NCBI RefSeq assembly: GCF_011397635.1
Contig: NC_064753.1
Coordinates: 40,777,822-40,841,821, forward strand
DNA length: 64,000 nt
Reading direction: 5' to 3'
DNA from: Epinephelus fuscoguttatus
Taxonomy: Eukaryota; Chordata; Actinopteri; Perciformes; Serranidae
The notes below the pieces were generated by a model, which ran no database searches, was not told where the DNA came from, and was given only the letters and a program-made list of their open reading frames with translations. The position numbers and the translations under genes were made by a program. Shown piece after piece: positions 20,955 through 32,900 of this stretch (position 1 is the stretch's first letter; every line of letters begins with the position of its first letter).

Positions 20955-21486
20955 AGGACCAGACACACTAACCTGACATCAAAGAACTAACGACAACAGA
21001 CACTGCACGACTGTTGCATTGTCTCATGTCACCTTTGTCTCAGCCAAAGAGTTGCGTTTGATTACACCTCAAAAGACTACAGCCAGTGGCCAACTAACAC
21101 ATTTATTCTGCGCCTTTATACCAGCAGGCGGCTTTGGGCTGCATTTGTCATTAAAAAAGGAAACGGGAAGAATGATAGGACTGATTCAAGATGCTAGATA
21201 GCAAGTTAGCATGCTAGCAACCCAATGTTTCTGCTAAGGAGTTCAGTGGCTAAAAAATATGACCTTACCTAATATCACAAGTTTATTTTGATCTCACGCC
21301 TTCTTCGCTTTAGTCGTTTGTTTGCTGTCCTCACCGCTAATTAGAGTGATTTCACTCACGGACGGACTCTACCATCTCCGACACCAATCCATCGTGCTGG
21401 ATTGGCCAAGAAAAAGCTGACAGACGCTCACCAACAGCCCGATATCGACCAACTGCAGACAGTCGGCTTGGTGTGTCAGGGCCTTT
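20955..21486. mobile_element. Non-autonomous DNA element, family T copy 1
   Basis: It ends at 21462-21483 with a sequence whose complement begins GGCCCTGACACACCAAGCC. Internal blocks recur at 38215-38790 and 48887-49212: 'AGCAGGCGGC', 'AAAAAGG(G/A)AA', 'TTCAAGATG', 'TTACCTAATAT(C/A)(A/G)CAAGTTT' and 'TCAATGGCTAAAAAA' (here TCAGTGGCTAAAAAA). There is no coding capacity. The class is uncertain; the ends are hAT-like at best. Confidence 0.65.
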
Positions 21487-21786
21487 GGATGCATGCTTCT
21501 ACAGTCTAACGCCTGGTTGTCTCAACCTCACCTGCGCGCTGTGCCCAGAAAAATAAATAAATAGATGAGAAGAAAATAAGAAATTCCAGGCAGAGGGCAG
21601 AGTCTCTGCAAAATAATACATCGCCACACACTTCTGGTGCGTCTTTAGTGATGAATGAGAGGGATTGCTTTAGCATGAGTCTTTAATTTCTTTCAAGGAA
21701 AGTCCTGCATAGCATACCTTGAACTGTTTATTAAGGATATTTATGCTGCCTATTATTTCACTAAGGGTATCAACTATAGTAACATT

Positions 21787-22490
21787 CAGTACGTTTACAT
21801 GCACAGTTCAATTCCACTTTTAATCGGAATGAAAGGCCATTCCGATTAAAAGTGGTCATGTAAACGGTCATTCCGATTGAAAATTAAATCCGATTAAAGG
21901 GGGTGGTTTAATCTGTTTGTCATTCCGAATGAAAGAATTTTGTGTGCATGTATACACTCATTCCTCTTTAAATTCATTCCGGTCTTTCTGCGCATGCTCG
22001 TTTCCTTGCCCTTCTGGCCCGATGACGTATATAGCGCGCATAGCAACGGGCTGCATAGCAACAGGCTGAGATAGAGGAGTCGGACTTGTTGCACTCACCG
22101 GTTTCCATTTGCCAAAGCATGGTCTTCTATCTCCCTTCTTCGACCTTCTACCTCCCTTCTCCTTCTCAACAGACGAAGCATTAGCAGAACAAGATTGTTG
22201 TCGTACTGCTGCTTTAAGAATATAAGCAAAACATGCCCGAAAAAGGCACTAGGAACGGCATCGTCAAACATCTTGTTATCCGGAGCGAGGACTACAGTGT
22301 TTTCTTCTGGTAAACACGTAACATCCGCCCGCCCCCTATCCAATCAGAAACCTTCCCTGCCCCAAACCTTACGCAGACCTGAATAAAGGCAATTGAACTG
22401 ATCTCCCATGTAAACCCTCATTCGGAATGAATATTTCCCATGTAAACTACCTGGAAACACTTTAATTCCGAATGATAACCGTAACCATTA
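21787..22490. mobile_element. DNA-transposon-like element with repeated CATTCCGATTAAA motifs
   Basis: The block starts near GTTTACATGCACAGTTCAAT and ends near 'CTTTAATTCCGAATGATAAC'. Both ends carry 'CATGTAAAC' and 'ATTC(C/G)GAAT' variants in opposite orientation. A perfect 18-base hairpin occupies 21814-21855. The centre, about 22000-22380, has no recognised protein. This is probably a non-autonomous cut-and-paste element. Confidence 0.55.
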
Positions 22491-22908
22491 ATAGAGTATA
22501 TTCTATCAACTGAAACATAGATGAGAAAAACAGAAAGCACAGAAACGGTCCAATTTTGTCTCACGTGTGCACATTGACTCAAACTGGTGACCTTAAGTTG
22601 TTTTTAAAATGTTATATCCATAGTTGACTGCCTGATTCGACACTTCCAGGTTTTTTCTCCGCTATTTGGAACTCAACAGAAAACAAAAAAGCAAATCAGC
22701 TACCAAGTATCAACTTCAACATTCTACATATTGCTGCCGACTGACGAGCCAGCAGTGATCATTAGGCTGTTTAAATGATGTAACCGATGCAAAATATATC
22801 ACTCAACCATCAGGACTCTGTGTATTTTAGAGAGATTTACTGGTAAATTAATGAAAATTAATACATTATCTGGGAAAAACAGAAATATTTAAAACACAGA
22901 GAGTGACA

Positions 22909-23350
22909 AGAGGAATTTATTTTGTTTCCTGTAACAGGCTGGGCTCTCTGAATGACTGTAAACACAGACGTACGCTCGCTGCCTCTCACTGTGTTACTCC
23001 CCTCACAAACAGTACACATGCATACAATATTGTCACTGATCCACTGTTATGATATCATCTTACTTTCCCCCTTGGGTGAGTCACATGACCCCTGTTAGGG
23101 TGAGAGAGGGAGGGTCAAAACACTTCAATGAAAACCACATGGAGGGAGGAGAGAGCTGCGACCAAGCAGAGAGAGGAGAGAGAGAGGGGCCAACGTGAAC
23201 CACAGAGACACACGAAGAAGAACAAGAGAGCAGCTGTAGGAAAAGATCTGAGCCTCCAGGACCAGAACCAAAGGTCAGACCCGGGAGCAGAGGCTACACG
23301 ACGACCAGAACCAGAATCAGGACCACAGACCAGGAGCAGCCCAGTCCACC
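22909..23350 (+). promoter_or_regulatory. lsp1: lsp1 promoter and 5' UTR region
   Basis: ETS-type motifs occur at 22909-22915 (AGAGGAA) and 22925-22932 (TTTCCTGT). An AP-1 site, TGAGTCA, is at 23077-23083 and overlaps CACATGAC. No TATA box is evident. A purine-rich leader runs to the ATG at 23351 and contains one earlier ATG at 23128. ETS and AP-1 sites suit a leukocyte gene, but short motifs like these occur often by chance and the start site is unknown. Confidence 0.4.
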
Positions 23351-23409
23351 ATGTCAGAGTCCATCAGGAGAAAAAGCTCCAGCAGACAGCTCCTGCAGAA
23401 CCTCATCAG
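23351..23409 (+). CDS. lsp1: lsp1 exon 1 (coding part)
   Basis: This encodes MSESIRRKSSSRQLLQNLI plus two bases, with donor ATCAG|GTGAGA. The context CCACCATGT is a good start. An open frame from 23128 in the leader is in a different reading and is not used. Confidence 0.8.
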
Positions 23410-26400
23410 GTGAGAGGACAAAAATACTTTTAACATATTACAATGTTTATTTATTTACTTGTACCTGCAGGATAAAATTAGTTTATTCTGTTATGATACG
23501 TTATTGTCACTACTCTAAAGTATTTTACTTTATTATTCTACTTTTATTTTACTTTTACTCTTTAGTCTTTACTCCTAACCCAGCAGCACATGAAATATTT
23601 AAATAAACTGTCTCGACCAGACATTAAAATTAAAATGCAGTAATACAATTATTTATTATAAAATAACACTGACAGGGGCCATTTTGCCTGCAGAAGGAGG
23701 ACTTTATTTTTGTTATTTCAGGAACATTTCTTCTTGCAACATCTATTAACTTTTTCTTATGAAATATTTTTTTCCCGTATGATGCTTGACTCTGTCTTTC
23801 TGTCTTTCTATCCAGTTTTGAATGCAGTAGTTTTATTTGTACTACAGTGTAGATTTGATACTTTTACTGAAGTAAAACATCAGACTGAATATGATCATAT
23901 ATTGATATTAATATTTCAGGACTAGAATAAACCACAAAGAAAAACGGTTTATGTTCATAAAAGCACATTGCAAGAACTCAAACAGTTTCTCCTCGCTTTT
24001 TATAATGTGTGTCATGGTTGCAGTTATAAAATTTATTTCATTTCAGAGATATTAAGGCGTAATGAGAAGTATGTTTTTTATGGTGTGTGGCTTTGACTGA
24101 GCTTCTCACAGTTATCTGTGGTGGTCGTCATTTGCTCTTCCCACCTCTACCTCCACCCAGCATCCGTCACTTTTGCCTGGACTTAGATATTTTGTCTTAC
24201 TGAAAACACCAAGATGACATCAAGTGGTGAACCCAAATTCCAGGCTCACATTTATTCTAATTATTGTAAGTGGGGGATTATTGCAGGATGGCTTGCTTTC
24301 ATCTGTACTTCAATTTTAAATTAAGTGTCTCTGAAGAGAAGAGAAGAGAAATTTGTCATACAGCTAGATTACGAATACACACAGAGCACACAAATTTGAA
24401 CACAAATAATTTTATAATGTGTAACAAACTTTATTAAAATATGTAAAACATTGTGCTGAAAGCCTCAACACAAGCTCACTTTAATGTACAGTTGTGATAG
24501 AATGACATAAAACATGAAGCACATCCACCTATCATCATTCAAACTAGTCATCAGTGGTTAAAATAAGATCACCATCATCACCCACCAATATGATATGGAA
24601 GTCTGATCATCAGCGGACTTGTCCTGACCACTTTACAGTTTAATTGCATGATCTACAAACTGTAGACTGCAGGAAATCTGACAGTAGTGTCCGTGCTGTC
24701 AGTCATATTTACGCCTTCTTACTTTCTTTGTAAATCACTGACACAAGAAAATCCAAATTAGGAAAAGCAGTTGAGCTCAAGTTTGGTTTGAAAAAAAGGC
24801 AACGTCGACAGCAAAGTGTGATAAACTGAGAGCATGTTTTTGTTGAAGTCTTAACATCTCAGGACAAATATTTCAGTTTAATCGTGACACACATTATAAC
24901 AAGTAAAGTCACTTTCTGAAAGCTGAAAGCTGAGTACAATCAGAGATGGGTGTAGTAGCCATTAGAAGATTGAATATTTAAAGCATTTCTTCATTAGCCT
25001 CAGTATCACCATGTAGTGGCTGCAGATAATGAGGGGTATACTGCGTTCTCAGAAAGAGAACAATAAGGGACCTAGAATCAAACCATGTGGAACACCAAAC
25101 AAAAGATGAGCAGAGAACAAAGTCTCCTATCCATTTGAGACCATTTCAAAGGCTGTGGCCAACACCTGTTGTCAGAGGTGATTGTAGTGAATGCTGCAGT
25201 TTAAAGGAATACTTCACTCACAAAAAATGATAATTAGTATGTTAATTACTCACTGTATGTAAAAAAAAAAAATTTTTTTTCACAAATTAAAGGTGAGAAG
25301 TGGTGAGTTATTGATATACAGATGGTCATTTTGCAGGTGAAGTATTCTTTTAAGAACTGCTAAAATACGTTGAATGCCACAAGTAATTATCAATGGTATA
25401 TGACATATGCCTGCAAAGTACACCGATAACATTTATTTTCACAGAATGTGTTGGTTTTTCCAAAGTTATTTGGTTTCCAAATCCTCACACCAACCTCTAA
25501 TGAATCAAGCGGTGTTACTCATGAACCACTAATGTGATTGGCTGGTAGTATTTCACCTGATGTACCATTCTTTATCTAAGACCATATCTAACAGTATAAA
25601 AACCTGATGCAGAAAAACTCAACACTGATATCATTAGTTTTTCCAATTATGACGGAATTCAAAGCCATGAGCAGAATTAGCTTCATACTTAAATCGCACT
25701 TAAAAACCATCAAGACACTTCTGCTTTCATTTTTCTTTACTCCACCACATTTATTTGACCGTTGTGGTTACTACTAGGGAAGCACGATAATATCGGCACG
25801 CCATCTGTATTGGCCAATATCAGCTTGAAAATGAAAAATCGGAATCTGCCAACATGCTTTATCTTATTTTGCACAATGGAATGAATATTACATACATTGT
25901 AAAGTATTGTATTTCATGTCTCCATCTGCTGATGGGCCATCACGATAACAGTATCCATTCATAATATGATGTTAATTGCACTACAGAAGAGACTTGATGA
26001 TGACTAAAATTAGCTTGGGAAAAGTGGATATATCTATCGGTATCGGTTATCGGCCAAATGAGTTGTTACATATCGGCATATTGGATTTCGGCAAAAAATC
26101 CAATATTGTGCATCTCTATTTCTACTTATGTTGCAGATGGATATTTAAAAAAAACCTATGCATCCATCAGTATATAAAATATTTGAATTAAAAGTACCTT
26201 GACCAGATTGATGTTAGACTAGGGTTTACATGTAAATGCATTGTATACTAATATAATATGATGCACAATAAGTAAATTTACTTTTGATACATTAGGAGAT
26301 ATTTTCTTGTGCTGCAGTGACAGTTGATTTCTTCTGTCTTTTATTAATACCATACTTTAATCGCACTGAATAACATCTATTAAATCCACCCAAGAACAAG

Positions 26401-26898
26401 GCAGTGTACCCTGGAAAGACTGGACGTTGCCTCGGTAACATCTAATAGGGATCCAAATCAACAATAAACAATTTCGTTTTCCATAATACTCCCCCTTTTG
26501 AAGGATAATGGAGGCTCGATCATTCCTGTATCATCATAATCAGTTTTAATTCGATCATCTTTAATCATATCCTTTTGTTCTCTTTTGTACCCCGTCGCTC
26601 TTCAGCTCTTTATTGACCTCGTTTGGCCGCTCAACACAGTCGACTCTGATTTATCTCCTCTAACAGGCACCAGGAGCCTAATTTAATGTGCTGTTTTTTT
26701 GTATTTGCATCTAACTACTGTTCCTTGTTGTCAGTGAGTTTCTTGTTTCCTCAGTGATCGGTGGAACATTGCTGTTCATACATTGTGACTTCACTGAAAA
26801 TGACACTGAGCTCTGAGTTCAATGGCTTCTTTTATAGTTGCAACTTCCTTAATGGCCATGACATCATCTGGCAGAGTCCTGAACCCCCTCCTGCTCAA

Positions 26899-26935
<37 letters not shown>

Positions 26936-29900
26936 GAAAATGCAGTTCCCCAGGCCTCCATTGCCTCATTGTGTAAATGGTGGAAAAAGTGATGCGTATC
27001 GGACAGATTTCCTCCATAATTTGCTCGTTTCACATTTATGCTTCACAGCATCGTGTTAAATGTCCCAGCAGACTCTGGAGATACCTGGAAGTACAGATTG
27101 TCCTGCAGAGACAATACCTTGTAACGGCAGTTATTCACCATGTGAATAAAGCAGAGCAGACATGCCTCATCTACAACAACAACAGTTAGTGATTTCCTAT
27201 TTAACACTTCATGCTGTTGATAGAAGGCAGTGACTTGTTGCCCTCAGCGGTGATCTGGACATGTCATCTGTCATCACTGTACAGCAGATAGTTTTCCAGC
27301 TTTGCTTTCGGAGATATTATGGAGCTCTCAAAGTCAAAGATGCTAGCTTTTTTTATTTTGTGCACATAGGCGGCCAGGTCTCTTAGAAAGTCTGTATATG
27401 TAGTCCTAAATTGTTTTGCCAATTAGGCTGTGGAGTCAAACGTAATCGCTGGATGATGTTCAGAGTCTATGTGTTTTTGAGTGAATGAAAAGCTACAGCT
27501 ATCTACCACACGTGAGTCACAAAGAGGTGGTCAGGGTGGATGGAGGGCGTATAAAGCTCAGGACTTAAACTACAGAGTGCATCCAGAATCCCGTCTGAGG
27601 TTAGGTTTGGCAACAAAAGTGCTTTGGTTAAGTTAGGAAGGGATTGGGGTTTATATTAAATAATTAATAAATATGTTGTGTGTGAAGTCACTGCTGACTT
27701 TTTCTGTATTAAGCTAGACTATAATCTTTCCCTAACTTTAATGATGTCAGTGCCTAAACCTCATCATAAAAAGTTAACAATGCTGTACTCTATATGAGCT
27801 GATGTAGTATTACAAGATCAGATTTTTTGGCAGAAAATAATGATAAATGCAGCCCAGTCACCAAAGTAAAATGTTGGCATTGTACATTTCTGCAAACCAC
27901 ATTTACACTTTAACATTTGTATGTTTCATAACATAGATCAGATTATATGTGCATGAGCTGATATTCTCATCAGGATGAGGAGGAGATGGTGAATAAGGTG
28001 ACACCATGCGGCAACCTTAGAGGCTGGAAATTGAAGTGCCAAACACTGCAGTTCCTCAGATGGCCACTTGAGGCTGGCTCCAAAATAGTAAATCCCTATA
28101 GACCCCGCCCCCCATGTTAAAATGCCACACTTTACAGCAGAAATAAACAGTTTTGCTCACTATAGCTAATTTCAACATTCATGACAACTGTACAGGAGGT
28201 AAATATTTATATAACGTCTCTGTTAGCATTTATTGAGGCCCAAAGTTACACATATTTAAGGGCGGTGGCCACTTGAGTGACAGGTTGACTGTGAGGCGTC
28301 GCCACAATCTGTCAATCAGATCCTGCCCTCGGTCCTTTACAGCTCCAGCCTCTCGTCCTAATATGGTCACCTCTGGCTCCAAAACAACCAAAATAGTAAT
28401 GGCCAAAATGCCAAACTCAAGGCTTTAAAATGCAATCCACAAACCAATGGGTGATGTCATGGTAGCTACGTCCATTACTTATACAGTCTATGGGCGACAC
28501 ATTGGCATGATGGCTGCCAAGCAACAGACATCAACTGACCACTGTTCGAGACCAACAAGAGTCTGGGACATTTCCAGTTGTGTTTGTTTCAACCAAACTC
28601 TGTATTTTAAGCCAAAACATGATCTTTTACCAACCCTAACCAAGTGTTTTTTGTGTCTAAACCTAACCATACATTAACCAAAGTGTGGTCACAACATAAA
28701 AATGAAACAAACATAAAGAAACAAAGTTTCAACATATGTTGTTTGCAGAAATATACAATGCCAAAATTTATTGGGTTGAAATATGTTGTCAGTGAAAATT
28801 TTACTTATATGTTTAGTATGAACATTTTGTGACTTGCCTGATGTGTTAATTAACAACATTTCTTCATTATGTTAACAGAAAACACAATTTATTTTTCAAA
28901 TTTCCTGTCACAAATTTGTTGTATACAGAGAAAGGGGGACACAAGATTTTATCTGCACAAGTTATCTTGTTGCACAAAATCACTGTCTTGATAATAAAAT
29001 AAATTGTGCAAACATATTAGATCCATTTTTGTACATAATTCAATTCAGTTGATTCCTTCAAGTTAGGGGTAAAATACGTGATTCAAAGAATACTTTCCCT
29101 GCAAAGTGACCATTTGTTTATCAATTTCTCACCGTGCGTTTTGTTGAATTTGTGTCGAAAACTGTATTTTTGCTTGCCTTCATGGAGAATCCAAAAAAAG
29201 GCGAACATTCTTCATGAATTGAAGTAAACAGGCACCATGTTCAACAACTGCAAAACTGTATCAAAACAACTTTGCCGTACGAACACATGCTTGCATATGA
29301 ATTCGCACACCGCTACTCAGTCATGCATGAGACTGTTTGTATTGACCTGTTTTAAACTGCAACGTTTTGGTGAAGATGCATGTGTTTGGGAAGTACTGAG
29401 CACACAACGGGACAAATGAGACTTGAATTATACCGCACCAGTTGTGTGAGAGTTTTCTAAATTGATGTTTTGATATAGATTTGCTGTTGTTAAGCACAGT
29501 TCTGTTTACTTTATGAAGAATGTTTGCCTTTTTTTGATTCTTGATTGAGGCAACATGTATGTGGGTAAGTAATATACTAATGGGCATTTTGCTGGTGAAG
29601 AATTCTGTTAGCTGAAGCCTTTAAACATACAACACCACACATGAGGTCCTTTAAGGATTTCAAACTTCCCCTTGTTGAATTTAAGGCAGCGCTGATGAGG
29701 TCCAGACAATCAAACCGTATCCCCAGTTGACCCAGTTCCCCCAAAAGAGTGGCCTCGCTGAGAAGCCAAAACATCCCTATCACACATCAAATTGATTTAC
29801 AGCTAACTAAAGAGTGACTCTGCCAGTATGGCTCCCACTACGTCTCTCGTGAGTTTGATCTTATGTAGGTCACCGTCCCACATAATAATGACCACAGCAT

Positions 29901-32900
29901 GTCTGACTGTTTGACTCACTCATGGCCAGTGTCCTCACCAGCAGCCATAACCAATGACATTCATCAGAATTTTATATTTGCCTTTAAAAGATGCTGCTTT
30001 TTTTTCTTGATTATTTCTTTCAGCCAAATATTTGATGAGCTGACATTGTTGGGAGAATTGATCATATTTTTGGGTGAAGGCCTTGTCATTGAATCTGTCC
30101 ACAACTGGCCCGCACAAAGGCGAATGGTCTGCGTGTTTTATGTATTCTTTTAATAAGAAGCAACAAGCTTGAGGCTTTGGACTGTTTTTCTTCCATGATG
30201 TTTCTGCAGTGCTGGGACTAAATTCTCAATCTGCTTTTACCAGCAGATTTCATCAGACCTTGCTCTGTGCAAAGATGCAAAGTTTATCTTAAGCTATTAC
30301 GAGGCTTCAGCAGTCTTGAGATGATAAAACCAAGTGAGTGTCCCCCAGAGTTGCAGCCTCTTTAGTACCAAATCTCCTCTTTGTGTTATTGTCCCATCAG
30401 CGCAGCCGAGCAAGGACGGAATTTTATACTAGAAAGACAGTAACATTAGAAGATATCCACTTGATTGTCTAACTTGTCAAACCCACACTGCCGAAGCCTC
30501 AAATTAAAGAAGTATTTCATTACTGGAAAGATGTTCTTTTCATCAGACTGGGCTCTCTGTGCAGTTGAAAGATAAACACACTTTTGACAACAGTGCTACA
30601 TGACCAGAGGAACAGAGGAAAGGGGCTGTGGCATTTGCTTTTGCTTGAGAAACCTACAGCCACCAGAATGCACTGTGCTGCACCGGAACAATAAACACTC
30701 CCACTGGTGGGTGATGTAATGCAAGTTTGGCCGCTGTGACATAAGGAAAATATAAAAAAGCAGCGGTCATGACGACTGACAGCGTTTGAGGAACCAGACT
30801 TTGGTGTCAGTTCTATTGAAGTCAATGAGGTGGGCACATCATGTTACATTTTAACCCATCATATCTTTATTATTTCAACTTTGACTGAAAAATCCTTCTA
30901 CCAAATTAAAAATACACCTTACGTGCTGTTGACTGACTTTTTTTAAATCTAAATATGCATGTTTTTTTTCCTTGTTATTGGTCTCCAAACATGCTTCACA
31001 TCATGCTGCACCCAGCAGCATCTCAGCCTCTGCTGGATAGAGCCAAAAGTCTGGCTTCTCCAGTGCTGTCACTGTTGTTGTGACCGTTCCGTCTTTTATA
31101 TTTTTAGATCTGAGCACTGGTAGGATGGAAGGAAGTTTAACAAAGTTTGTTTTTTGTTTACACACCCTACCCACATTGTTATGATGACACAAAGCTGGCG
31201 GAAAATCAGTTAAGTATCCCTTCGACTTGTGAACTTTGAATATATTTTGCACAGAATAAGGACTTTAGATTTTGTCCTCCATCACTCTGGAAAGGATCTT
31301 GTAATGTCCAGTATGAACAGGAGGATCAGTTACACTCTAGTGTTATATATGTTAGATACTGTGTATATGCACATTTTTTTAAAAATTAATTTATTTATTT
31401 GTTTATTTAAAACAGGGAATATAAAAAGAGCAGCCGCGCACATCCAAAAAGTGAAGAAGGTGCTGGACTAAAAGAATTAAACTAAACAAACAAAGAAAAG
31501 TCCGCACACTTCAGCTCCCATTTTAGGTCCATTTATTCCATGAATAAATGGACCTAAATTTAGTTTATTTAAAACAGGGACAGTACATATTGATGAACAT
31601 TAAATGTAAATATGTAGGATTGTAGCCAATGGCTAATTTCCATCGTCGGTCCCTTGACAGGTTGATGTTTAACTAATAATAATAATGAATAAATAAAAAA
31701 AAACCAACAACAAATAAGCAAACATATAGCAAACAGTAATACAGACATGATAGACCAAGAATTGGGGGACCAGTTGAAAGTGCAAAAGTGCTTGAGTGTA
31801 AATTAAAGTGTGATGTGCAAAGTGCTCAAGTGCTTAATATTATTGCACATTGCCCATGTTAAAGTGCTAAATGAATTGCACACCGCGTGATTGCACAGGT
31901 TTATGAAGTGCCAGTCCAGTGTGCAGGTACTATTGCACTCAAATTAGCATACATAGATGTATTTATGTACGCACAATTACACTGAGTTACATACATATTG
32001 TATGTATGAGTACAAGGACTGGCTTGGCTTGTCACCGGCATATCCCAGTATACAAGCCAGACCACGTCCTGAGATGGTTCCCCAACAAAAGATAGACAGT
32101 GCTTTGTGCTGTTATATTGCCCATAGTGATTGCACATTTTATTGACAGACGTGAAAACTGTGAAGGATAATTCTGGTTTATTACACCTTGAGTCTTGTTA
32201 AAAAAAAACTGAGTGGCCTCGCCCACAATGTGTGTGTGAATGTGTGTGACTCTTAGTGTAAAAAGCGTTTTGTGTGGTCAGATGATGAGAAAGGCGCTTT
32301 ACAAGTGCAGGTCCATTTACAATACAACATGATTATCATTGTAAAGGTTTTTCAATACTCTAAGTATTGTGAAAACATACGTTAACTTTTTTTTTTCCAA
32401 CTGCAAATTGAGGAAACATCTGTTTTTATCAAATAAGTTTACACTCTGTTCATCTCACTTCAGTTGTTTTTATTGCAGCAAATGTATCTAGTAGACTGAC
32501 AAAGCAACTGACTTCAGTATTCCAGAAGGGAAAAGTTTCATTTGCATTTGCTATATTAATAATCTATATAAGTAAAAGATCAATACTGCCGTTTGTGTGT
32601 TGTTACAATATTGCCATGCAAAATATCATGAAGCTAAGCTGTAGTGATTTTTCCCCCACCCTAATATGTTTATATATGAAAAGTGGCTTATAGGTGTACA
32701 AATCTGATCATGATCATTCAAGCAGTTAGACAGGTTTAATACAGTTTAGCCAGAACATTTAAACCACTGTATCTGTAGGTAAAACTAACTGTCAGTGTAT
32801 CTCAAATGACGATAACAATCCCTCATTGTGCAGAACAGTGAGTGCAGTGGGTCAAAGTTGAAAACACGAGTCAGTCTGTAAATTCTGGTGGATGTTTACA

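Noticed and set aside
23128..23433. 101-codon open frame over the lsp1 first exon
   Set aside because: It lies in a different frame from the conserved lsp1 start at 23351, runs through the donor into the intron, and its Glu/Arg/Gln-rich composition comes from a purine-rich leader.
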